Of a DNA stretch of 64,000 nucleotides, positions 23,526 through 33,656 are shown in pieces. The stretch's first letter is position 1. Each line of letters begins with the position of its first letter. The stretch covers positions 2,604,001 to 2,668,000 of the forward strand of contig OZ024851.1 in the NCBI GenBank assembly GCA_964017145.1, given 5' to 3'. The notes beneath the pieces are model-generated. The model worked only from the letters and a program-made list of their open reading frames with translations. It did no database searches and was not told where the DNA came from. Position numbers and translations under genes: made by a program. This DNA comes from Agrocybe praecox (taxonomy: Eukaryota > Basidiomycota > Agaricomycetes > Agaricales > Agrocybaceae).

Positions 23526-23640
23526 TCTGTTTCGATTAAACAAACGCCTTTCGAATAGAAATTCGTTTAAACACCCGTTTAAGAGTCTTGGATGTTTAAA
23601 CGAATTTCTATTCGAAAGGCGTTTGTTTAATCGAAACAGA
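23526..23640. repeat. perfect 48-bp inverted repeat with 19-nt loop
   Basis: The arm 23526-23573 is an exact reverse complement of 23593-23640, checked base by base. The loop is 23574-23592. Neither sister copy of the oxygenase has it, so it is an insertion or local inverted duplication. If transcribed it would form a long perfect hairpin RNA. Confidence 0.85.
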
Positions 23641-24959
23641 GTGGGTTACGGTCCGGTAAGAGGTTGCGAGAACGCGTGAAATTTATGGGCTCTTTGCAAG
23701 ACACCTCCACGACTCGAAAATGGCTGAAGGAGGAACTTAAAAGACCATATCAATATATACCAAATCTGACGCGAAAGATATTCCCGAACTTCTCGAAGTG
23801 ATCAAGAAACTTGGTGGAGACGTTTTCGGAGAGACGTAAGTCATCTGCATCCCTATTTATGCTCATGATAACTAATCGCGGAATTATCACTGGACAGTTG
23901 CCTTCCTAATATAGTCAAGGATAGAGAAAACTATAGTTTCTGAATCAAGCTGTCTCAAGCAGTGGTTAAATATCAGGAAGAAATCTCTGAAAAGACTTCC
24001 GGTAAAAGACGTGCCAAAGACGTGCATCAAATGTCGAACTTAATGCCCTTGCCACTCTTATCAACGTTTGCCAGAAGCAAGCTGCTCTGCGATGGTCAGA
24101 CGTCGGTATTTCTCAAGCCTCGAGATTTGGTGGACCACATTATTTGGACGACGACTCTTCACGGGACCCAAATGTACGGAAGGTCGACCGCATCCTTGAG
24201 GTACTTAACATTGCGTTGGCTCTAGGAAATGAAGATATATGCCAGTCTCTTTTGTCCGGTCTAGTGGCAAAGACCGAATGGCGATCCATAAGGCAAAAAT
24301 GCACGGAGCTCTATAATCTTCTCATGCCTCGTTTACGTGGTGTTAAAAATGTCAACATATCCAAGCCTCCATTTTTGGAATTTCTCCAAACGATCATCGG
24401 TACATGTCTTCAAGACGTTCTTGGAAAGTGTTCGGCGCCTAAAATTGGTTTACGCAAAATTGGGTGTGCATGCAATGTCTGCCGGACAATTGAACACTTC
24501 ATATTCGACGCCAATGTTCAAGCGCGCAGTTACACCTTTTGGAATGGCTCGAAAACACATGCGCAACAGCAAGTTAATGTGTTGGCCCGATTTATTGACA
24601 TATCAACTTCAGTCCGGGGTAAGGACGTCCCGGCCTGCTAGCAAGCGGAGCAAACCCATTGTCCAGGTATATTTTGCTCTTGAGCTGCAGAAACGTCCGG
24701 CAGTGACTGAGGCAGTACGATACTTGGCTGGAAAGAAGATTACCCAAGATTTCTTAGCATTTGTTGGTTCCGACGACCTGGTTCAAGAAATTATGTGCAG
24801 GCGCTACGAAGATGTGCAAAAGGCATTGACTGGCTCCAGGAAGTATATTATACAAGAGATTGAGCCTCAACGTGTTCTTCCTGATGGGCTATTGATGGGC
24901 TAGCTCCGATAGACGAAAGTATTGCAGGCAAAAAAAGGAAGTCTCTTTCAGTTGTTTAG

Positions 24960-25234
24960 TAATAAGTAGGTGCCGAGAAACCAAAGTACTTCAATTTATT
25001 TTAATGATCTGGTACAATATCTGTAAAGCCCCATTCCTCTCAGGTATTCACCCAGGAACTTTTGCTTTTGATGATTGTTCTTATCTTAGATTGGCTCTCG
25101 CACTCTTATCACTTTTCATTATTCCCAACTAATTTATACGCAGCAAACCACCCGTAAAGTACAGGGGAAAGTACTAAAGTAAATGCAAATATAAAGAAAC
25201 TATTTTTTTCTAGTCCATTTTGTGAGTCACGACC
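24960..25234. other. short intergenic stretch
   Basis: Nothing recognised between the decayed oxygenase and the inverted-repeat-bounded segment. Confidence 0.3.
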
Positions 25235-25842
25235 AGACTTGTGGAAGTGGAAACGTAAATTGTGTTTCCACTTTCCTCTTGGACATGTATTGTTCTTCAC
25301 TATCCAGCAGCAACCGTACTTTCCCACTAATTCCTGCCGTATAATAGCAGATCCATGTTTAAGCTCCGCCCGGTGGATTCGTGCCACTACCCAGGTGCGT
25401 GTTAGGACGTGTCTTACCAGAACGCTTTTAATGCCACACATCCATTACTGATATGTACAACAGTTATAAGCCTACTTATAAGCATGGTTGAACGTATTGT
25501 GTATATCTATGTAACAGCATAAAATATCAATAACAATCAGTTCCAGACTGCGTAATTGAAATCAACAATGTGGAGGTCAATATACTTATAAAAGCTTTCT
25601 TGTGATACACTGGTTTTTGGACAGCTCATTGCTGTAAGCCGCTTGCTGCACGTCAATAAAGCAAGGGAAAATTGTTGTCGCTTATACAGGTGAAACTTTG
25701 AAAGGAAGTCGACGCGACGCGCCGTGCATGTGTGACCGGCTGGACTATGCCGACAGACGGCAGCTCAGGGTTCACCGATGACAATGTTTTCCACTAGCGG
25801 ATTTCCACTGTGCATGTTGCCGGTTTCCACTTCCACAAGTCT
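25235..25842. mobile_element. 608-bp segment with 20-bp terminal inverted repeats
   Basis: AGACTTGTGGAAGTGGAAAC at 25235-25254 is perfectly repeated in inverse orientation at 25823-25842. The inside has no convincing coding region. The right end lies about 10 bp from the point where F-box gene A stops matching its duplicate B, so the segment probably arrived with, or caused, the truncation of A. No clear target-site duplication is visible, so a non-autonomous DNA transposon is inference. Confidence 0.5.
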
Positions 25843-26936
25843 AGTATATATTCGTTCAAATACGAGGTCATTGCAGGGAGTAGCTGGGGCGAGAAATCAC
25901 TGGTATCATCGACAGCACGTGTGCCCCAGTCGAAAAGTTGAATTTCCAGAGATGTCATTCGAGGTAAATCGACGCGAAGGATCGGATGTGTCACAAATAA
26001 TCTTTGGAATATTGAGGATAGCTCGGCGGAAGTGTATGTGTTTAAGCCGCAGAAGCAATATTTCATTTCCCGGATAGATCGATTGTGTGCGCGTAGGTAC
26101 ATATCGATATTGGTTGGTTCGTGGGATACTATTCTGTCAAATGGGATTGTGATGGAAGCTTTGGTGAGGCGCGGGAGAAGGGGTAAGTTTTTGAAAAAAT
26201 ACTGTGGGTCTAGCTCCGAATTATATATCGCGACAGAGATGCTGTTCAGCGTTTGCGAATGACGAGTGACGAAAGAGATAATAATTGGATATACGTCCTC
26301 TGCAGGGTCCCTCTCGTGTAACGCAAATTTGAATGCTTGAAGGCCAGAAATCATGGGAGCAAAATTCAACATGCCAATAAACGGAGTGGAAAGAGAGAGG
26401 CTGGTTAGGCTCGAGCCATGAGAAGATAGTGATACACGGATGAATGTCCTAGTAAGGTTGATTTCCCGACGTCGTTGCTTTTGTGGATGATGATTCCAGC
26501 AGACGGCCAAAGAGTTGACGTTGGTCATAGTCTTGATGTGTTCCAGAAGTCTGCCGACTGCATCAGGGTTAAACACTGGACTAGGCACTTTAAACTGGGA
26601 GAGCACTCTTCGTGCCGTCCTTGCAACGAGTGTAGTGGGCTGTTTGTATGCAGAATGCCCAAGGTAGTCAGGGCAAAGGACAAGGGTGCGAACATACGTT
26701 GCAGTAGTTGAACTAAGTTGGTTTATCAGATCGTTGAGTAAATATATCAGTTCTTGGGGACCGTACCTCAGTGCATTGAGCGCCTTTCTCGTTGATGGTA
26801 GTGTCATGGCACCGTATCGAATCTGTAATACGTGATGTAAAAATGCTGGATGGACGCTGTAGAGTTTCAAGAGCAACGACCGAGGGATGAATGACGCGAT
26901 GTAGAACCAAACGTCGTAAGGTAAAGTGGCTTTCAT
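25794..26936 (-). CDS. F-box/LRR-like protein A, 3' truncated
   Basis: The single exon encodes 380 residues from MKATLPYDVWFYIASF, an F-box-like N-terminus as used by SCF-type substrate receptors. A leucine-rich, LRR-like body follows (NVNSLAVCW, SLTSLSLSTPF, LPLLPRLTKASI). The frame is open further up to 27059, but all four paralogues share the start chosen here. After SYLN near 25852 the sequence leaves homology with copy B and runs into the inverted-repeat segment. About 137 C-terminal residues are thus replaced by a short unrelated tail ending at a stop. The N-terminal two-thirds is free of stops, so a shortened protein may be made. Confidence 0.7.
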   Translation of the reverse strand: MKATLPYDVWFYIASFIPRSLLLKLYSVHPAFLHHVLQIRYGAMTLPSTRKALNALRYGPQELIYLLNDLINQLSSTTATYVRTLVLCPDYLGHSAYKQPTTLVARTARRVLSQFKVPSPVFNPDAVGRLLEHIKTMTNVNSLAVCWNHHPQKQRRREINLTRTFIRVSLSSHGSSLTSLSLSTPFIGMLNFAPMISGLQAFKFALHERDPAEDVYPIIISFVTRHSQTLNSISVAIYNSELDPQYFFKNLPLLPRLTKASITIPFDRIVSHEPTNIDMYLRAHNRSIREMKYCFCGLNTYTSAELSSIFQRLFVTHPILRVDLPRMTSLEIQLFDWGTRAVDDTSDFSPQLLPAMTSYLNEYILDLWKWKPATCTVEIR

Positions 26937-27472
26937 GGCCTGCAGAATATTCTCTGGAGCGACGTATTGAAAGGGATAAACAGAGGTACCACCACCGACG
27001 ATCCTTATATATTGGTCCACTTTCTCCAGGGACAGCCCGACAACGAAGGGCAACTCCACAGTAACCAGGGTAGGCGTGGAATGCAGAGACTAATATATAT
27101 AGGCGCTTGGAAGGCGCTTGGAAGTTGGAAATGCAGGAAGGGGTGGTGGCTCAGACATGTTGAGTACAGTTTGCCGGAATTACGAGAGTTCTGCATGTAT
27201 GAATTTCGTATGTGCGATTTCTAGCGAATTCGGGGTGAAGGCGACGCAGCAAAAGACAGGAAAAGTTTGTGTATACTCGCATTTTGTGGAGGTGAACAAA
27301 AACAAGTTGGAATCGAGGACACCGGACACGGCCGCGCGAGAGATCCTAAAATGGCATCTCCACGTGACCCAACTTTTTTCTGGTCGGCACCATCAATCGA
27401 ACCTGAAATTACCAGCGAACTCGTCAACGGCGGTGCTAAACCTCGAAAATACACCTCTTCTCCACATCCGAA

Positions 27473-28610
27473 ATGTCGCGTGCTACTCGCTGTCTAGGTC
27501 CTCCTCTGCGTGCTGCAGCCTGCAGCTACTCACAAACATCCTCGGTGGCTAAAAAGGCTGTATTACCTGGTATGTGTTGGAAAGCATAAACCTCAGCGCG
27601 TTCGGGGGGTCGTTCTTGTGTGCTGTTGTTGTCTGGTTCTAAATGTATGTTTTTTTGGTATCCAGGTGCTCGAGCATACGGAGCTACTGCGTTTCAACAG
27701 CGCGGAACATCGCGGAACGACAGCGAGGAATACAGACCACGGAGGCCAGCACGCGAGTCGACGAGAGGCGGAAACGAATTCGGAACAATGAGGAGCGGTA
27801 GCTCGAGGGTGGCTGAGGCACAAGAAGATGAATACGACAGTGTCCCTGGAAGACAGCTCGACGCAGAGATTCAGCTACACTTTACGGAATACCTGGGGCG
27901 TCTGTTTTCCCCTTTGCAGTTCCCACCAGAGCTTGCTCAGCGGATATTGACACATTCCAGTCATCGCGATGCAAGGAGGGGACATAATGCTGGGCTGAGC
28001 TTTATCGGTACGTCTCGTGTGGCTTTGTGCGGAAGAAAAGCAAGATTTGACTTTCTCTCTTGGGTACAATAGGTAGACGAGTGCTCTCGAGCTACCTTCT
28101 TCTTTTCTTACAATCATGTCCCGAGCTGACGCTCAAACACGACTTGGAGGAAATTGCATCGAGTACACTGCATACGAATTTATTAGGAGAACACGTCGGG
28201 CATGAGTGGGGAGTTGGCCAGGTGCTCGTGTGGCAGCCTGCAGCGCCGCAGAACCTGTTGAACGGCGAGCGAACAGAACTGTCGGTTTTACGCTCTGCTG
28301 GATTGTATAAAGTCCAAGGAGAGGCGATTCAGGCTATTATGGGAGCCATTTATCAGCAATATGTATGTCTCTTTTCCTTCTATTTTTCGTCGTTACTGCA
28401 CTTTTGCTTACTTACTCTGTTTCCTAGGGTGCCTCTGTCGCTCACAGAGTTTTCCATAGTCGTCTACTGCCCCTTCTCCGAGTGAAAGGAGGTCTTCCCC
28501 AAATGTTCTATGCGCACGCAGATAAAATTCTCGAGTCGATGGGTGGTGTAAACGGCCCTCTTCTAAAGCAAGAGTCAAAAGTAGCAGTAGAGTCAGCACT
28601 ATCAGCTTAA
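27473..28610 (+). CDS. MRPL15: mitochondrial large-subunit ribosomal protein mL57-like (RNase III fold)
   Basis: Four exons (27473-27569, 27666-28007, 28073-28362, 28428-28610) give 303 residues. The N-terminus MSRATRCLGPPLRAAACSYS is Arg/Ala/Ser-rich without acids, as in mitochondrial presequences. The core LQFPPELAQRILTHSSH, NAGLSFIGRRVLSSYLLL and AIQAIMGAIYQQYG follows an RNase III domain. The catalytic signature, normally ExLGD-like, is replaced by SFIGRR, so the acidic metal ligands are missing. That fits the structural RNase III-like proteins of the mitochondrial large ribosomal subunit (yeast Mrpl15/mL57; mL44 is the alternative). The gene is divergent from F-box gene A, with about 540 bp between starts. 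Confidence 0.75.
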
Positions 28611-29506
28611 ATGGACCCGTATTATTACATTGTGTGTTTAATTTCTCTTTCGTAAATGATCCAGAGACTGACAAGCTTTTTTTGTGATAGGTTTACTAAT
28701 ATCTAATCTACCCATGCATCGCTTTGTCGGAACATCGCCTTTTTCGATCGCAATATACCTACGCCTTCACTTTGGAGGTTTGCTACGAAATGGTATCACT
28801 TCGACGACAACATCACGAAATCGTCGCGGAAACGAAATTCCGTTGACTCGGACCTCTTTACGTATTCTCCAGCCGCTATGCTTGGCAGGACTGAACCAAA
28901 ATTCCAGGAGTTAAGAATCTAGTATTCCACCTTAATCAATGGTGTTTAAATTTAACCTCCTGAGGCATAGTATGGCGCGATTTCGTGTGTGCGTTCTTCG
29001 TAGACACCGGCGCTTATGCCGTTCTTTTCTTTATTTGCGTCCTCCCATTACACTTTGTGTACTTTCTGATTCCTTTGTGAAGCAACGAAACGCCTGATTT
29101 CCCGTATGAATGTACCCGGTTCCAAGAACGCTTAAACGTCGTGGGAGGACATGACCTAAAGGCCTAATATCTTGTCAGTTTCATGTACATCTCTTCACTA
29201 GATGTCTACAAACTGAGTTCCACCCGCTGCCGTGCTGTAATTTCCTGCCCGTTCGTAGCCACATGGATGATGTAAATCCTGTGTTTTATCCCATCAAATG
29301 AGCCTGATCCCCGAAACAGTTTATGTATAGGGAATGATGGCTGTACTGGTCGTCTCTTCGTTCGAAACCACCACCACCACTAACCAAAACAGCGTTGATC
29401 GTTGGAGACTGGACGCTGGGCGCCTCAAGTTCTCGCAAATAATCCAAACTAAAACTCTTCAACACCGACGAATTCATCTACTATACCACTTTCTTTCACA
29501 AATACT
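28611..29506. other. intergenic region, nothing recognised
   Basis: Small open frames on both strands look random. It should hold the 3' end of the ribosomal protein gene and the promoter of the next gene. Confidence 0.35.
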
Positions 29507-31279
29507 ATGAAAAGTTTGACTACCACTATGGCAACAGCAGCGACGAAACCGATGGCGATGACTTTACAGTTACCGTTAACACAACCGGCCAAGTTCCAGC
29601 CTCGGGGCATATACAGACCGAATGCACAACGTCTGAGCCTCTCACTTGCACCGCTGGTTGCTCAAAGAAGTCTTTTATTCAGGATTAAAGCGGATTTGGC
29701 CACGAAAACTACTTATGGACAGGTATGTTTCTTCAACAAATTCTACTGTTGCTGGGCGATTATGAAGCTCAAATGTACCTCTCTACAGTTGTCACCTACA
29801 TGCCAGTCTGCCGAAGGATCAGCAGCAATGTATTCTGCGACTTCGCCTGCGTTGTTTATTCTGACTGCTACAACGGCGAAAAGTGCAAGGATTGCTAGCG
29901 CAGCCATGTCTGTTTTCTCTGGTGGGGCTCTCTCCACATCTAGTGTATGGAGCCAGGATTCATGGAAAGGGGAGACATCACCCTTTGGTTGCCAGTCTAA
30001 GGCGGAGAGTCAGGCTCAAGCTCGGAGCCATGAAGCTGCTGTTGCGCGTCGCTCATTCACCAACTCGATCGCTGCGGAGGACAACAGACGACACGCTGTT
30101 GCCTTCAGTCCTAGTGTCAATTGGAATGACATGGGTGACGAAGAAATGGAGATGGAAACATCGTCAGAGAAGGTGAAGATGTTCGCGAGGCCTAAGCCTT
30201 TGAATCTAGAGGCGTTCAGCTCTAATTCAACCACGAAGGTGTCTTCGCCTCTTGCTCCTGGCTTCGAGGTTACTGTTTCCTCAGCCAAAGGAAGGGACAG
30301 CTTCTTCCGTGCCAGCGTGGCGAGCTTTGACTCTGACTTCAGCGTCGGGGTCTCCGCTCCTTCCGAGTCCGCCTCCATTTCAGTCTCTTCCAACGACCTT
30401 GCTCTCAACTTTAAATTCCCAGCCATTCCGTCCAAGTTGGCAGATAACAGCAATAGTCAAGCTCCTTCAAAATTGGTCAAGAGGAACTCAAAGAGTGGAT
30501 CTAATGGTGCCAGCACGGAGGAGTCTACCCAGAAACGCGTTTCGAAGCACTCCAAGGCGTTCGGGAAAGTTATCGGCCACCTCTCTCTGCAACCTTTGAA
30601 GAAAGAAGGGCACCGGCGACGACAGACGATACCGTTTATAATTTCTCACCCGCAGCCCCAGGAGCTTTTGGCAGTACCGGAATACAGCCTGCCTCCTCTG
30701 AAAGCGAGCATGTCGCCTATCAGGATGTCCTTCATTGCCAGTGCTGGTGGTGCACCAGGAAGCATCGTCAACGCCCACGTGCGTTCGTTTTCGACAACGC
30801 TGCCTATCATTCCTGCTAGAGCTGCGCTGCCGCCGCCTCCACCACCACCTGCACCCATGGCTCAGGCTCCGGCTTGTGCGGTTGAGCAGTTCCCAGTGAA
30901 AGCGCAGGCTAACACTAATCCAGTCCTCCTCCCATCGCAAATCCAAGCCAGCATAGTCCGCAACAACCCAAGCCATCGTCGTCCACCTCGATCTGTTCCG
31001 CCGCCTCCCCTCCCTTTATCCGGACCACCAGGGGCCCATCTCCCCGCGCCGAAAGGGCACAAGCGGTACCAGAGCTCGCCTGCGGTGACCAATTTTTACC
31101 TGAAAGCATGGAACGTCGAGGACGATGTGCCTCCGGTCCCTGCTTTACCTGCGATGGCACTGACGGCGGCTGCACCAAGAGGCAGGGCTAAGAGTATGCT
31201 AGGAAGAAGTGGGGCTGTGAAGATTGCTGCGACCGCTGCCGCTGCTGCACCCCCTATCCCTGTTGCTGCTAGGATTTGA
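29507..31279 (+). CDS. Pro/Ser/Ala-rich protein of unknown function
   Basis: The frame is open for 590 codons. Within it, 29723-29788 (66 nt) has a good GTATGT donor and CTCTACAG acceptor and is probably an in-frame intron, giving about 568 residues. No catalytic domain is recognised. Visible are a short hydrophobic alanine-rich stretch (SPALFILTATTAKSARIASA), a serine-rich middle, a basic KRNSKSGSNG patch and a proline-rich tail with polyproline runs (PPPPPPPAPM, PPPPLPLSGPPG) ending in an Ala/Pro tail. Such tails often bind SH3, WW or profilin-type partners. It resembles fungal regulatory or cytoskeletal scaffold proteins only in composition. The antisense open frames here are shadows of the high-GC codons. 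Confidence 0.6.
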   Translation: MKSLTTTMATAATKPMAMTLQLPLTQPAKFQPRGIYRPNAQRLSLSLAPLVAQRSLLFRIKADLATKTTYGQVCFFNKFYCCWAIMKLKCTSLQLSPTCQSAEGSAAMYSATSPALFILTATTAKSARIASAAMSVFSGGALSTSSVWSQDSWKGETSPFGCQSKAESQAQARSHEAAVARRSFTNSIAAEDNRRHAVAFSPSVNWNDMGDEEMEMETSSEKVKMFARPKPLNLEAFSSNSTTKVSSPLAPGFEVTVSSAKGRDSFFRASVASFDSDFSVGVSAPSESASISVSSNDLALNFKFPAIPSKLADNSNSQAPSKLVKRNSKSGSNGASTEESTQKRVSKHSKAFGKVIGHLSLQPLKKEGHRRRQTIPFIISHPQPQELLAVPEYSLPPLKASMSPIRMSFIASAGGAPGSIVNAHVRSFSTTLPIIPARAALPPPPPPPAPMAQAPACAVEQFPVKAQANTNPVLLPSQIQASIVRNNPSHRRPPRSVPPPPLPLSGPPGAHLPAPKGHKRYQSSPAVTNFYLKAWNVEDDVPPVPALPAMALTAAAPRGRAKSMLGRSGAVKIAATAAAAAPPIPVAARI

Positions 31280-31577
31280 ACTTTGTGCTCAGACTGATCA
31301 TGTATATACCCTTGCTTCCACGTCGCTTTTCTCGTTTTCGTTGTGTTTCTATCCTTATACCTGCAGGGTCTGCGTTTGATAGTGGTTAATTTTCACCTTT
31401 CTTGGATAAGTGTTGTCGCTAGTGAATGCCTGCTGCCCCAATACCCAATTGGCCTTCGTGTGTAGTAGGTTCGTAATAAAAAAGGGATGTTGAATTCATT
31501 GTTTCTTCAAACCGGATGACAAAATATACAATATAAAACTAGGGGTAAGTAAAGTAAATAACGATGTTGTAAAGTTT
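31280..31577. other. convergent intergenic region
   Basis: Nothing recognised between the 3' ends of the Pro-rich gene and F-box copy B. Confidence 0.35.
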
Positions 31578-33197
31578 CTAGGGCTTTGATACGTGTACGA
31601 GAGTGAGCGAAATGCATGACGGTAGGGTAGTTTCCAACAATGATTGGATTCTCCCTTCCATTCCGCGCCACGACTCGAAATGCTGTATGGTTAAACGCCT
31701 TAAGGCCCAACCCTCAAATTTTCGCTTCCACTTCGTAAGTGCCTTTGCAAAAATTTCGGCCTGCCTCTATTTAAAAGGTAAAGGACTGCTCAATCTTGTA
31801 AAACCATAACAACAAGTAAAAAAAACACTCACGTCAAGAATAGCGTAGTAGGAATATGAATGAAGAGGTATAAACCTCTCCATGCGATCGCTGCGATCTC
31901 CCAATAATCCACCGACAGTCCAGACAAGCTCATACAGCTGTGGCAGGTACGTGTAGGCATATTCTAGCGCGTTGATCATCAAATACTCTGTCTGAATACT
32001 GAGGTATTGGAGGGATAGCTCGTTGCCCAGTGCAGAAAAGAAATCTTTGGAATAGGAGATAGGTATGGAATAAAGACCTAATGTCAGATTGATAAGAGCA
32101 GGCCGCTGAACCCGGTTCAAATACGAGGCCACTGCTGGGAGTAGCTGGGGCGAGAAATCACTGGTATCATCGACAGCACGTGTGCCCCAGTCGAAAAGTT
32201 GAATTTCCAGAGATGTCATTCGAGGTAAATCGACGCGAAGGATCGGATGTGTCACAAATAATCTTTGGAATATTGAGGATAGCTCGGCGGAAGTGTATGT
32301 GTTTAAGCCGCAGAAGCAATATTTCATTTCCCGGATAGATCGATTGTGTGCGCGTAGGTACATATCGATATTGGTTGGTTCGTGGGATACTATTCTGTCA
32401 AATGGGATTGTGATGGAAGCTTTGGTGAGGCGCGGGAGAAGGGGTAAGTTTTTGAAAAAATACTGTGGGTCTAGCTCCGAATTATATATCGCGACAGAGA
32501 TGCTGTTCAGCGTTTGCGAATGACGAGTGACGAAAGAGATAATAATTGGATATACGTCCTCTGCAGGGTCCCTCTCGTGTAACGCAAATTTGAATGCTTG
32601 AAGGCCAGACATCATGGGAGCAAAATTCAACATGCTGATATACGGAGTTGAAAGAGAGAGGCTGGTTAGGCTCGAGCCATGGGCAGATAATGATACATGG
32701 ATGAATGTCCTGATAAGGTTGATTTCCCGATGTTGTTGCTTTTGTGGATGATGATTCCAGCAGACGGCCAAAGAGTTGACGTTGGTCATAGTCTTGATGT
32801 GTTCCAGAAGTCTGCCGACTGCATCAGGGTTAAACACTGGACTAGGCACTTTAAACTGGGAGAGCACTCTTCGTGCCGTCCTTGCAACGAGTGTAGTGGG
32901 TTGTTTGTATGCAGAATGCCCAAGGTAGTCAGGGCAAAGGACAAGGGTGCGAACATACGTTGCAGTGGTTGAACTAAGTTAGTTTATCAGATCGTTGGGT
33001 AAATATATCAGTTCTTGGGGACCGTACCTCAGTGTATTGAGTGCCTTTCTCGTTGATGGTAGTGTCATGGCACCGTATCGAATCTGTAATACATGGTGTA
33101 AAAATGCTGGATGGACGCTGTAGAGTTTCAAGAGCAACGACCGAGGGATGAATGACGCGATGTAGAACCAAACGTCGTAAGGTAAAGTGGCTTTCAT
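31578..33197 (-). pseudogene. F-box/LRR-like copy B with single nonsense codon
   Basis: Two exons (31833-33197 and 31578-31766) keep one frame over 518 codons from MKATLPYDVWFY to ...LVYVSKP, except for a TAA at 32979-32981. The near-identical copy A has CAA (Gln) there, in NDLINQLSSTT. Copy B keeps the C-terminal part that A has lost, including the terminal exon beginning RQAEIFAKALTKWKRKF. Either it is a very young pseudogene or it makes a 72-residue F-box-only peptide. The duplication with A covers about 1.4 kb including roughly 300 bp of upstream sequence. Confidence 0.8.
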
Positions 33198-33656
33198 GGC
33201 CTGCAGAGTATTTCTGTCGGAGTGACGTATTGAAAGGAATAAACAGAGGCACCACCACCAACGATCCTTTTATATTGGTCCACTTTCTCCAGGGACAGCC
33301 CGACAACGACGGGCAACGCCACAGCAACCAGGGTAGGCGTGGAACGCAGAGACTATATATAGGCGCTTGAAAGTTGGAAGGGGTGGTGGCTTAGACATGT
33401 TGAGTACAGTTTACCGGAATTACGAGAGATCTGCATGTATGAATTTCGTATCTGCAATTGTTAGCGAATTCGGGGAGAAGGCGACGCAGCAAAAGGCAGG
33501 AAAAGTTTGTGAAAGCGTGGAATAAGGTTAGTTGATCAAGAATTGCGGCGAAAAAAATGGGTGATCTGAAAGAGGGGAAGATGAAGCAGGAAAATGAGAT
33601 ATGTACAAATAAGACATCGAACCTCAGGCCTCAGGATCTCCAGTATACACAATAGC
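33198..33656. other. duplicated upstream region of F-box copy B
   Basis: About 33198-33513 matches the upstream region of copy A (26937-27270), including a TATATATA-like motif near 33353. The duplication ends near 33513, after which the sequence is unique. Confidence 0.5.

Larger units (their letters stand above)
21527..24959 (+). pseudogene. decayed 2OG-Fe(II) oxygenase, family copy 1
   Basis: This is homologous along its length to the intact oxygenases at 40.7-48.5 kb. Retained parts include SLENALSDKNFTLEGSFYHS, VGLPLSERDAKAVIS, the 18-nt micro-exon 22102-22119 encoding HQD, and the jelly-roll core MFATVIIPLPSSYTGGEV...WYTDVQHEV...SGRRLALSYN. Also kept are the VDDLCYSAEGPGYALRKL helix region, GCACNVC (equivalent of CxCxxC) and AGKKRKS near the end. 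Lesions: a frameshift near 21740-21765 (about 2 bp shorter than the sister copies), an in-frame TAA at 22739-22741, a 48-bp inverted repeat in the fourth intron region at about 23.53-23.64 kb, a frameshift near 24.54 kb and another near 24.90 kb. The gene is very unlikely to give a full-length protein. Confidence 0.8.

Noticed and set aside
26937..27059. N-terminal extension of F-box protein A
   Set aside because: In the near-identical copy B the same stretch is out of frame with the F-box, so it is not conserved as coding sequence.
30016..31178. Long antisense open frames over the Pro-rich gene
   Set aside because: They are GC-rich mirror frames of the sense codons, with glycine and arginine runs and no exon structure or family match.
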